From Acidobacterium sp. (GTDB taxonomy: Bacteria > Acidobacteriota > Terriglobia > Terriglobales > Acidobacteriaceae), in assembly GCA_003152595.1 (NCBI GenBank), contig PMAM01000320.1:2924-29055 (forward strand): DNA of 26,132 nucleotides, read 5' to 3'. A model generated the notes under the pieces. The model was not told the DNA's origin. It searched no databases and saw only the letters and a program-made list of their open reading frames with translations. Shown in pieces: positions 17,522 through 26,132 of this stretch (position 1 is its first letter; each line of letters starts with the position of its first letter). Position numbers and translations under genes: made by a program.

Positions 17522-18886
17522 CTAAGGATGATTGGGTTCGACGCGCAGGTAGGCAAAGAGCAAAGGTTTGCCGCTGGGATGACTGCTGCCGCCGTGCGGT
17601 TCGACCGTGACGAATACAGCGTCGATATCGGCGAGACTTTTGGGGTCGTCGGCCTTGAGAACCCAGCGCTTTTTGGCCGCGTTATCGACGTAAAGGACAC
17701 CGAGATTTACTGCGCGCGCCTGGTCCGGCCCTCGACGGCCCCAGGCCTGAAACGTGTTGGCATCTCGCAGCCCCGGTTGCTGATCGAGGTCGTAGGCATA
17801 GAAGATCAGCGATTTGCCCTTCGTATAAAACACGCGTCCGAACGGCCGCTCGGTGTCGCCGGTCTTTGCCACGTCGTAGACTTCGGCGATGTAGAGGTTA
17901 CGCGAGCCCATCAGCTCGCGGATGTCCTGATCGTGGTCAAGCAACTCCTGCTCTCGCGCGATCTCCTGATCCCGCTGCGCCAGGCTGCCTTGGAGCTCAT
18001 CGATCTGGCGCTGCAGGGCAAGCAGCGCAACCGTGTCCTTCGTATTCTGACCGCCTGCCGCGTCGAGCCGCTGCTTCGTAGCTTCAAGATCGGCCTGACT
18101 CGCGGCTAGCTGACGGGTCACGTCTTCTACACTTTGCTTCAGCTGACCTCGGCCGCTTTCGCTTGAGCGCAGGTTCTCCTCAAGAGCGGCCTTCTCGCCT
18201 TCGAGCTTCGCGACTTCGGCGATTTTGCTGTCGAGTTGCGCCCGAATTGCAGCGCTCTGGGCATTGTCCGCCGGACTGGGCACTGGTTCCGTGCCAACAA
18301 GAGACTTCCCTGTCCCCGGTGATGGTGTATGCGCGACCGGGGCGGCGGCTTCGGCTAATTCCGGTCCTTTGTGGATGCCGGTGCGGTAAACGGAATAGCC
18401 GAGGGTGGCGAGCAGAATGATGCCGGCGGCATACTGCCACCACATCTGCCGCCACAAGCCGTCGACTGGGCCGTTTTGAAGGTCACGCGGAGGCCATTTC
18501 AGGTGGGTCGAGGGCTGGGCCGAATCGTGTGCGGGATTCGGGTGGTCCGCAGGGGATGTCGTCTGCGCTTCTTCTTGATCAAGGCGGGTGAACAGCGCGG
18601 CCTCCGCTTCGTCGAGCGACCAGCCTGGACCCGACTTCGCAACATGGTCGGCATGCGGCTCGACGCCAACTGCGGGAATGCCGGTATCAACCAGCGCGTG
18701 ATACTGGGCAAAGGCTTCACGGCATGTGGGGCAACCGCGGAGGTGCTCCTCAAGACGACGGCGTTCCTGAGCGCTCAGCAGTTCAGTGGTCGCGAGGGCG
18801 CAGAGTTCGAGGAATTCGTCGTGGGATTCGCTGGGCAACAAGGGCCGCGCTCCTCCGCTGGAGCCATTTTCTACCATATCGCTCAC
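17522..18886 (-). CDS. Membrane anti-sigma factor: zinc-finger, coiled coil, RskA-like C-terminus
   Basis: The 454-residue protein has an anti-sigma zinc finger with His48-x3-Cys52-x2-Cys55 and upstream His22/Cys29. One transmembrane helix lies at about 151-167 (A-A-G-I-I-L-L-A-T-L-G-Y), followed by a long coiled coil (about 210-315, rich in Glu/Gln/Lys/Leu) and a C-terminal anti-sigma-K (RskA) type domain (about 320-454). The N-terminal finger should hold the ECF sigma factor at the inner membrane; the periplasmic part senses a signal. Its ATG overlaps the sigma-factor stop by four bases (ATGA), so the two are translationally coupled. The TonB-dependent receptor follows about 180 bases downstream, suggesting receptor-linked signalling. 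Confidence 0.88.
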   Translation of the reverse strand: MSDMVENGSSGGARPLLPSESHDEFLELCALATTELLSAQERRRLEEHLRGCPTCREAFAQYHALVDTGIPAVGVEPHADHVAKSGPGWSLDEAEAALFTRLDQEEAQTTSPADHPNPAHDSAQPSTHLKWPPRDLQNGPVDGLWRQMWWQYAAGIILLATLGYSVYRTGIHKGPELAEAAAPVAHTPSPGTGKSLVGTEPVPSPADNAQSAAIRAQLDSKIAEVAKLEGEKAALEENLRSSESGRGQLKQSVEDVTRQLAASQADLEATKQRLDAAGGQNTKDTVALLALQRQIDELQGSLAQRDQEIAREQELLDHDQDIRELMGSRNLYIAEVYDVAKTGDTERPFGRVFYTKGKSLIFYAYDLDQQPGLRDANTFQAWGRRGPDQARAVNLGVLYVDNAAKKRWVLKADDPKSLADIDAVFVTVEPHGGSSHPSGKPLLFAYLRVEPNHP

Positions 18887-19632
18887 TTGGCCTGCAATTT
18901 CGTAGTGAAAACCTCTTTGCGCATCTTTTCGAGAGCACGGTAGTAGTGGTTGCGGATGTTGCCGACCGGCTGGCCAATCGCGGCAGCGATTTCCTGAAGC
19001 GTGTGACCGTCGAAAAAATAGAGGCGGATCACAAGGCGCTGGGCCTCAGAGAGCGCTTCGTCGATCCGCCGCAGCGCGTCGCGACCGAGAGCGGCTTCGA
19101 TCGAGTCCTGGTACAACCCAGTCAGCGTTGCAGGCTCCTCCTCCCGAAAAACGGCCTCCTGCAGTTCGACGTTTGAATAGAAATGGCGAGAGACCAGATA
19201 GCGGCGGCGATCGAAAGCCCGGTGATAGGTTACCTGGGCCAGCCAGGAGCGGGCGGAGCCACGCTCCGGATCGAAGAGGGCTCCCTTGCGAAAGACGAAG
19301 AGGAACACTTCCTGGACCAGATCCTCTGCTTCTGAGGCATCGCGGAGGATTCGTTCCGCCACCGCTCGCACCATGTGCGCATAGCGCCGGAAGAGAAGCG
19401 AGAGGGCTTCGCGATCTCCATCAGAGGTTCGCGCCAGAAGATGCTCGTCGCTGCACTCTCCTGTCGTTGTATCGGCAATCCTCGGAAGGGCTGGGGAAGG
19501 GTAAGGTTTCTGAGTCCTTGAGTCTGGGTTTCCAGCGCCCAAACTCTCATACCGATCTTCGACCAAATCCCCCTCAGCCGCTCTTGTCTGAAGGAATGAG
19601 GCGAAATCCGGATTGGCCACGTCTGCCCCCAT
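18883..19632 (-). CDS. ECF-family RNA polymerase sigma factor
   Basis: The 249-residue protein has sigma region 2 at about 65-145 (D-A-S-E-A-E-D-L-V-Q-E-V-F and S-W-L-A-Q-V-T-Y-H-R-A-F-D-R-R-R) and region 4 at about 180-242 (L-S-E-A-Q-R-L-V-I-R-L-Y-F-F-D-G-H-T-L-Q-E-I-A, then G-N-I-R-N-H-Y-Y-R-A-L). The first ~60 residues are low in recognisable structure, so the true start could be further inside. It is followed directly by its anti-sigma factor and then by the receptor and peptidase genes, all on the same strand, which are its most likely targets. Confidence 0.9.
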   Translation of the reverse strand: MGADVANPDFASFLQTRAAEGDLVEDRYESLGAGNPDSRTQKPYPSPALPRIADTTTGECSDEHLLARTSDGDREALSLLFRRYAHMVRAVAERILRDASEAEDLVQEVFLFVFRKGALFDPERGSARSWLAQVTYHRAFDRRRYLVSRHFYSNVELQEAVFREEEPATLTGLYQDSIEAALGRDALRRIDEALSEAQRLVIRLYFFDGHTLQEIAAAIGQPVGNIRNHYYRALEKMRKEVFTTKLQAK

Positions 19633-19755
19633 TGGGAAAATGCGGGTCCTCGCTCCCAGGCACCGCCTTGGACAATCCCGTCTGGCTCAGAAAATTCCGT
19701 GGCGGATTATGCGCGCGGATGGCGGTTTTTCGTCCTGGGAATGCCTTCGATGGAG

Positions 19756-19767
19756 CAACTATAGTTG
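19756..19767. repeat. Palindromic operator copy 1 (CAACTATAGTTG)
   Basis: A perfect 12-bp palindrome lies 78 bases before the first small HTH gene. It recurs in near-identical form at 19785 and identically at 20167. It also lies in the sigma-factor upstream region, so it could influence both directions. Confidence 0.6.
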
Positions 19768-19784
19768 GGTCCCGGCATAATCAG

Positions 19785-19796
19785 CAACTATATTTG
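19785..19796. repeat. Palindromic operator copy 2 (CAACTATATTTG)
   Basis: A one-mismatch copy of the palindrome, 29 bases after copy 1. The extended context GCAACTATATTTGCTGTTT matches that of copy 3. It ends 37 bases before the ATG at 19834 and contains TATATT, which could be the -10 box, so binding here would block transcription. Confidence 0.6.
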
Positions 19797-19833
19797 CTGT
19801 TTCGAGTATGGCTTCACCGGAAACGATGGAGGC

Positions 19834-20124
19834 ATGCCGAAGCGTATCGGAGCGGACAACGAGAGGAAATGGGATACGCCGCGGCAGATGTTTGGATTCG
19901 CCATCACTCGACTCCGAACGCTGAAAAACCAGTCTCAGTTCGAGGTGGCCTCGGCCGTGGGCTGCGCTGAGGGATATTTGAGAAGCATCGAGCAGGGCAA
20001 GGAAAATCTCACTTTTGATCTCGAATACGCCATCGTCGATTATTTCGAGATGTTGCCGATGAGCAAATTTTGGGCATATGCCGAAGATTTAGCCGCACGC
20101 GAGTTCATCCCAATCGACTCGTAA
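19834..20124 (+). CDS. Small HTH (XRE) regulator 1
   Basis: The ATG at 19834 is chosen because the residues from there (M-P-K-R-I-G-A-D) align with the start of the paralogue at 20215 (M-G-K-P-I-G-A-S); an earlier in-frame start would include the palindromic operator region. The 96-residue protein has one XRE/Cro-type helix-turn-helix (about 22-78): F-G-F-A-I-T-R-L-R, Q-F-E-V-A-S-A-V-G-C, Y-L-R-S-I-E-Q-G-K-E-N. It ends in F-W-A-Y-A-E, also shared with the paralogue. Palindromes precede both genes, so autoregulation is likely. Targets are unknown; the divergent sigma operon is a candidate. Confidence 0.8.
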   Translation: MPKRIGADNERKWDTPRQMFGFAITRLRTLKNQSQFEVASAVGCAEGYLRSIEQGKENLTFDLEYAIVDYFEMLPMSKFWAYAEDLAAREFIPIDS

Positions 20125-20166
20125 ACGCCTCGTTCTGGCCAGCGGATGGGGTCACAAATCCGTCCG

Positions 20167-20178
20167 CAACTATAGTTG
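20167..20178. repeat. Palindromic operator copy 3 (CAACTATAGTTG)
   Basis: Perfect copy of the palindrome in front of the second HTH gene, 36 bases before its ATG, nearly the same spacing as copy 2 before gene 1. GCAACTATAGTTGCTGTTT is the extended shared block. TATAGT inside it could be a -10 box. Confidence 0.65.
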
Positions 20179-20214
20179 CTGTTTCTGAGGCCCTCCGATC
20201 TTAACCATGAGGGC

Positions 20215-20484
20215 ATGGGTAAGCCCATCGGAGCGTCCATCCGGCGTAGAGCCAGAACCCCTAGTGAGGTTTTCGGGCGCGCTGTGACTGAGCTTCGAAC
20301 ACGCCGGAGTCTTTCGCAGGCCACTCTCGCAGCGGCTCTGGGCTACAGCACTTTCTATTTGGGCAAAATAGAACGCGGTCGAGCCAACGTCACGTGCGAC
20401 GTGATGGCAGCCGTGGCTGATTATTTTGCTATATCGATCGGTCAGTTCTGGACCTACGCGGAAAGGCTCCCCAACAAGCGGTAA
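20215..20484 (+). CDS. Small HTH (XRE) regulator 2, paralogue of regulator 1
   Basis: The 89-residue protein carries a single XRE helix-turn-helix: V-F-G-R-A-V-T-E-L-R-T-R-R-S-L-S-Q-A, A-A-L-G-Y-S-T-F-Y-L-G-K-I-E-R-G-R-A-N, and the terminal F-W-T-Y-A-E-R motif shared with its neighbour. The start at 20215 gives homology with regulator 1 from the first residues and places the palindrome in the promoter. Gene 1 and gene 2, each with its operator, look like a tandem duplication of the whole unit, since diverged. Confidence 0.82.
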   Translation: MGKPIGASIRRRARTPSEVFGRAVTELRTRRSLSQATLAAALGYSTFYLGKIERGRANVTCDVMAAVADYFAISIGQFWTYAERLPNKR

Positions 20485-20845
20485 TCCGTGTTTCCACTCA
20501 CGCTGGATGTCTGACATGGTCCACCCGCCTAGCCGCGGCAGTTGCGACGGCTGACGATCTCAATCGGCTGCGAGCCTGCACAAGCCCATTAGCCGGACCA
20601 AGCACGGGCACTCTTGCCGCGTGGCATAGGCGAAGCCATGGTGGAGCTCAATGCAGGATTACTGACGGGAACCGCGTATCCCAAGACTTCAGCGACGCGG
20701 GGGAATGTCGACGAGGACGGCGGTTACAAGTGTCTTGACTTCCTTCCCTCTGGCGCACTGAATCTGCGCTCGCGGGACAGGGTTGCCAATCGCAAATGTG
20801 TGCTCTGTATCGACAGTTGGGATCGGCACCCTTGTCTTGCAGATC
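20485..20845. other. Intergenic region, no gene seen
   Basis: These 361 bases lie between the convergent small HTH gene and the unknown gene at 20846-21316. I saw no frame with a credible ribosome site or family signature and no repeats. Confidence 0.4.
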
Positions 20846-21316
20846 TCATCGCACGCCAGCCGGGCCGAAGGAACTTGCACCCACCGGAGACGGTATTTGC
20901 GTCGTATCGAAGAACAGATCGAGACTCTCAGCTTCCCGCAGGTCTGCGACCGTTGCCTCGAAGAATCTGAGCCGTAGGCCCACTGCCACTTGAATCTGTT
21001 TTGCCCTATCTTGTCTGAACCTTGGAACAAAATAGTCTCGGAATTGACGCATGTCCCGCATATAGGCGTCCGGCTTCGCATAGAAGTAGCAGAAAAAAAC
21101 AGTGACGAACTCAAGGTCGGCCTCATGTGTCGGACCGAGCAGTTCAGCAGGCAGGCGATCGAGCGTTTCAGGGTCATCGGGCACCGTAAGCCCCACTGTG
21201 GATCGAAGTGCACGGGCTTCGAGAAGAAACAGTACTAGGGCAGCTTCATCCTCTTCCTGAAAGGTCGGATCGGGAGACTCTCCTCTCCCTGCAAGGTACG
21301 CGTTTAGGAACGTCAT
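20846..21316 (-). CDS. Unknown soluble protein
   Basis: The ATG at 21316 is preferred over upstream in-frame starts because AAGGAGGAG lies just before it and the upstream residues are low-complexity and basic. The 156-residue product starts M-T-F-L-N-A-Y-L and contains an acidic stretch (Q-E-E-D-E-A, about 20-25), aromatic F-F-C-Y-F-Y (about 87-92) and a mixed-charge C-terminal half. No membrane helix, signal peptide or known motif is visible. It starts 31 bases after the membrane-protein gene on the same strand, so the two probably work together. I do not recognise the family. Confidence 0.6.
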   Translation of the reverse strand: MTFLNAYLAGRGESPDPTFQEEDEAALVLFLLEARALRSTVGLTVPDDPETLDRLPAELLGPTHEADLEFVTVFFCYFYAKPDAYMRDMRQFRDYFVPRFRQDRAKQIQVAVGLRLRFFEATVADLREAESLDLFFDTTQIPSPVGASSFGPAGVR

Positions 21317-21347
21317 GACTCCTCCTTCGCATTCGATGGCTTCGTTG

Positions 21348-22028
21348 CTATTTGCATGGATGTGGCCCGATCGACTCGCTGCCATTCTTACGCCTCTGCT
21401 GCACCGCGGGCTGAGCAGAGCAGTTGCATTCTGTGTGCACGATTGGGCTTGGGACTGCCAGCGTTGTGCACTGGATCTCTTTTGACCCGCCGCACGTCTG
21501 CGTGCCTTTCGTAGGGGCATCCTTCAACTTAAGCCAACCAATGCCTAACCCAAGAACGGGTAGACTCAACAACACAAGTCCGAAGGTGATGCAGCACATC
21601 ACCATGGTAAGCCAGTGGCCAAAGCGGATCCCTGGCTCGGAGTCCACCTTAAAATCCGCGCTGGGTGTCCACAGAAGATTAAAGCGAATATACGCCGTGA
21701 AGGTCAGCAGGACGAAGAAATAGAGCAGGGCAAAATCGAGTAAAATCGCATAAGTTCCCTGTCCGACCTTCTCATTCAGCCAGGTGAGCAGCCCAAGGGT
21801 CGCCGGAATGAGCAGCGCGCAAAAGCTTAAGACGGCATCGCAGCTTTTCTCCGCACGCTCGGCTCCTATCGTCCTGTTGGAGCCCGCCGCCTTTTTCAGC
21901 CAGAAGAATTTGACCCCGAACTGCGCAGCAATAAGAAGGAGGCTCAGCACACTACACACCACCCAAACGGCGATGTAGCCTAAAGCCGCTTCCAAGGCTG
22001 TTGCAAAGATGATTGGACTCAGATGCAT
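21348..22028 (-). CDS. Membrane protein of unknown function, about four transmembrane helices
   Basis: The 226-residue protein has hydrophobic segments at about 5-42 (long, possibly a kinked helix or two), 66-84, 92-114 and 136-166. After the last helix comes a soluble tail of about 60 residues containing several Cys (T-C-G-G, I-Q-C-T, T-E-C-N-C). The Cys cluster could bind metal or form disulfides. No family is recognised. It is the first gene of a two-gene operon with the unknown soluble protein. The ribosome site before 22028 is weak. Confidence 0.6.
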   Translation of the reverse strand: MHLSPIIFATALEAALGYIAVWVVCSVLSLLLIAAQFGVKFFWLKKAAGSNRTIGAERAEKSCDAVLSFCALLIPATLGLLTWLNEKVGQGTYAILLDFALLYFFVLLTFTAYIRFNLLWTPSADFKVDSEPGIRFGHWLTMVMCCITFGLVLLSLPVLGLGIGWLKLKDAPTKGTQTCGGSKEIQCTTLAVPSPIVHTECNCSAQPAVQQRRKNGSESIGPHPCK

Positions 22029-22475
22029 AGCCGTCGCAGAGGAGGGCCCTGTGGGGCCTGACTCTAGCAGTTATGGCAGAGCCAGTCAAAGAAATAATTG
22101 CGCCAGATGGCCTGACGGTCTTCCGTCACGAATGCGGCGGGCAGCCGGACGATGGTGCAGGCAGCGGAGCAATGGCTGCGCTAGCGAGGCGTTCTACGAG
22201 CACTTGGGCTTCAAAGTTACTCCCCGAGTTGTCATCGGCAAGTGGTCAAAGTAAGAAAAGTCGACGCTGTTTAGGTGCCTGGGCCGCGTTGCAGGAATTC
22301 GCACGACCCGTACCGACAAGTCTTGATGCTGTGTCTGAAGTGCCCGAGTGGAAAGATGGTCGTGTGGGGCGGTGCGGGTGCTTTATGGCGCTTTTGCAAC
22401 AACGTCAGAGGTCACGGTGGCACAATAGGTCCATCGACGCTGCTGCCAGAAAAGCGTTGGGCGGAAGGTGAAATC
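22029..22475. other. Intergenic region with a possible acetyltransferase/VOC-like remnant
   Basis: No intact gene is supported in these 447 bases. Near 22180-22254 one plus-strand frame reads A-F-Y-E-H-L-G-F-K-V followed by a short basic end and a stop, which resembles the F-Y-x-x-L-G-F motif near the end of GNAT acetyltransferases or in VOC proteins. No matching upstream domain is visible in any frame, so it may be a decayed fragment or chance. Confidence 0.25.
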
Positions 22476-23672
22476 ATGCGATCCCCAGATCATGCTCTTC
22501 AGGGTGTTCCATCTTTGCGCGGGGTTTCTCCATTTAGAGTTGCCGCAGCAGGCATCGCCTGTGCTGCGGTCGCTCTCGCCGTAGCGATGCTGACGCGTTA
22601 TCGCAGCCAGCCCAGCCTCATCCTGCTGGGCAGCGCGACGATCGTGCTTTGCATCATGGCCCTCCTGCATGCCCGGTTCCTGCAGCTGGCTCAGACCCGG
22701 TTCCTGCTCACCAGAGAATCTCTTGATCGCCGTGATTATGAGTTCCATTCGGTTTTCGACCGTGCGCTGGACGCGATTCTTATCCTCGATGACCAGCTGA
22801 TTTGTCAGGAAGCCAATCCGGCTGCCTCCCGGCTTCTTGGAGTCGATCATCACAGGCTGGTGGGCCGATCCATGGGCCAGTTTTCTGCCGACTCCACCGA
22901 GCCCTCTCTGTTATGGAGGCGCCTGTTGGGGGAGGGTCCATATCGCGGACGGATGGAACTGCTGCGAGCGGATGGGGCGCGAATTCTGACGGAATTCAGT
23001 TCATCGGCCAACATGCTCCCGAGCCGGCATTTGCTGATGCTACGGGATTCGACTGCGCAGGTTCGCGCAGAGGAAGCGAGAAGCCGCAGTCTTGCCGTGG
23101 CGAAGTCAAACTTTCTTGAGGCTCAGGTACTGCGGAACGCCACCCTGGCACTCACGCATTGCGCTCCTATGAACGCTGTCCTCGACAATCTGTTGGAAAA
23201 CGTGCACCCGTTTATTCCGTACGAAACTGCCCAGGTTCTGTTGCTCGAAGCTCCCGGCCGGCTTTTCCTCGCCCGCGAGGTTTGCTCGGAAATCGGGAAA
23301 ACCCATAGATCCGAATTTGCAGAAACGGTGGACTCAGGCGCTTTCCCGGTCCTGATGCGGGCACTCGGACAACGCGGAGGCCTCCTGGTTTCTGACACTC
23401 GGTTTGAAAGTGACTGGCGCAACCTCTCGAGGGAAACCACGGAGGGATCGTGGCTCGGCATTCCGCTGTACACGGGCGAGGAAGCCGTGGGGGTTCTGTC
23501 CTTCGTTCACACCAGCCCGAATCGCTTCACCGCCGAGCATCTCCGGCTGGCCGCTTCACTGGCGATACCGGCGTCTCTGGCTATCCAGAACGCCAGGCTC
23601 CACGAACGAGCCGAAATCTTCAGGGCAGAACTCGAACGGCATTTCTCGAATCCTCAGCGTACGGAAAACTGA
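22476..23672 (+). CDS. Membrane-anchored PAS-GAF sensor protein without output domain
   Basis: The start at 22476 has GGAAGGTG upstream and places two transmembrane helices near the N-terminus (about 20-40 and 46-66) of a 398-residue protein. A PAS domain follows (about 85-195: F-D-R-A-L-D-A-I-L-I-L-D-D, A-N-P-A-A-S-R-L-L-G, L-V-G-R-S), then a GAF domain (about 220-375: G-S-W-L-G-I-P-L-Y, E-A-V-G-V-L-S-F-V-H). The protein ends shortly after, in a helix (E-R-A-E-I-F-R-A-E-L-E-R) that in related proteins leads into a histidine kinase or similar domain. Either it is a stand-alone sensor acting through a partner, or a truncated kinase. Confidence 0.8.
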   Translation: MRSPDHALQGVPSLRGVSPFRVAAAGIACAAVALAVAMLTRYRSQPSLILLGSATIVLCIMALLHARFLQLAQTRFLLTRESLDRRDYEFHSVFDRALDAILILDDQLICQEANPAASRLLGVDHHRLVGRSMGQFSADSTEPSLLWRRLLGEGPYRGRMELLRADGARILTEFSSSANMLPSRHLLMLRDSTAQVRAEEARSRSLAVAKSNFLEAQVLRNATLALTHCAPMNAVLDNLLENVHPFIPYETAQVLLLEAPGRLFLAREVCSEIGKTHRSEFAETVDSGAFPVLMRALGQRGGLLVSDTRFESDWRNLSRETTEGSWLGIPLYTGEEAVGVLSFVHTSPNRFTAEHLRLAASLAIPASLAIQNARLHERAEIFRAELERHFSNPQRTEN

Positions 23673-23714
23673 GTATCGCCCTCTTCTGAAAAGGGCTGCC
23701 GCATAGTGGGACCG

Positions 23715-23960
23715 CTACTTGCTGGTGGCTTCCTTCTTTTGCTTAGCCCACCTTTTTTTCTGAGCGGCGGAGATTCTCGCGCGTGCCGCTGCGCTCAATG
23801 GCTTGCGCTTGCGAGCCGGCTTGGTCAAGTTTGCCCCATAGTGGAAAGACGCAGCACCGCGGCTGCTCACACCTACGCCACTGCTCAGTAATAGTTTCCT
23901 GACTTCCTCAAAACGCGCGATTTCCTCGTCGAGAGCCCTCACGATGTCGGCAATAGCCAT
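23715..23960 (-). CDS. Small basic protein, unknown function
   Basis: The 81-residue protein has an N-terminal amphipathic helix (M-A-I-A-D-I-V-R-A-L-D-E-E-I-A-R, about 1-25) and a Lys/Arg-rich end with the pattern L-S-A-A-A-R-A-R-I-S-A-A-Q-K-K-R-W-A-K-Q-K (55-75), a tail seen in small conserved proteins of Acidobacteria and Planctomycetes as I recall. The basic tail suggests nucleic-acid binding, not proven. GGAGGAAAG precedes the ATG. It converges with the PAS-GAF gene. Confidence 0.65.
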   Translation of the reverse strand: MAIADIVRALDEEIARFEEVRKLLLSSGVGVSSRGAASFHYGANLTKPARKRKPLSAAARARISAAQKKRWAKQKKEATSK

Positions 23961-24155
23961 TCGTCAACTTTCCTCCGCTCACAATTCTACACAGCTTATA
24001 GCGGGAGACTTACGATGAGTACTCGCGAAGGCAGAACAGTCAAGGAGAGACGTATACTCAGCGCCGAAGGGCGTCTCCCGACCTCCCTATCGAAATTCGA
24101 TCCGCTGGACAGGAACTTCTCGCTTCGTGGAGTCGCAACATATTCTTCGGGGCCG

Positions 24156-26132
<1,977 letters not shown>

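Noticed and set aside
24002..24080. Inverted repeat CGGGAGAC ... GTCTCCCG between the small basic gene and hsdR
   Set aside because: Only 8 bp with arms more than 60 bases apart; no associated mobile gene or terminator pattern.

Overview
The window looks like chromosomal DNA from an Acidobacteria-type bacterium, probably of the Solibacter/Bryobacter kind. This is inferred from gene content: a 1046-residue Oar-like TonB-dependent receptor with a carboxypeptidase-like N-terminal domain, a zinc-finger/RskA-type anti-sigma factor with a long coiled coil, and moderately high GC. No rRNA or tRNA gene was seen, so the assignment is not proven.

Left part (1-7.9 kb): a lasso-peptide-type RiPP biosynthesis locus. 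Two related regulators, each built from a helix-turn-helix plus a non-catalytic S24/LexA-like domain, are transcribed divergently (280-1083 on minus; 1418-3028 on plus). The second is an internal duplication with two complete HTH+sensor units. Then, on plus, come a PqqD/RRE protein (B1), a transglutaminase-like leader protease (B2), an asparagine-synthetase-like cyclase (C), and a protein with a NUDIX-like N-terminus and an APH-type kinase C-terminus. Two short paralogous precursor peptides follow (7407-7553 and 7721-7861). Each has a near-perfect Shine-Dalgarno sequence and is preceded by a strong RNA hairpin. The precursors carry the YxxP leader motif expected for B1 recognition, but their core region does not obey the usual lasso rules. 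No dedicated exporter is present.

Middle (8.3-11.7 kb, minus): a tight two-gene operon encoding a HerA-like ATPase and an OLD-type ATPase-TOPRIM nuclease, probably an anti-phage module, lying between the precursors and the genes that follow.

Right-centre (11.9-20.5 kb): on minus, an ECF sigma factor and its membrane anti-sigma factor (4-nt overlap), then the TonB-dependent receptor, then a secreted S9 prolyl-oligopeptidase-like enzyme with the G-F-S-R-S nucleophile elbow and C-terminal pattern of lasso isopeptidases (AtxE type). In proteobacterial lasso loci the same gene kinds (isopeptidase, TonB receptor, sigma/anti-sigma) take up and linearise the lasso peptide. The window may therefore hold both the production arm and the recapture/degradation/signalling arm of one lasso-type system, split by a defence module. 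Two small HTH regulators (19834-20484, plus) follow, each behind copies of a 12-bp perfect or near-perfect palindrome that is probably their own operator.

Right end (20.8-26.1 kb): a two-gene operon of an unknown soluble protein and a four-helix membrane protein, a membrane PAS-GAF sensor without an output domain, a small basic protein, and the 3' two-thirds of a type I restriction HsdR gene that runs off the window.
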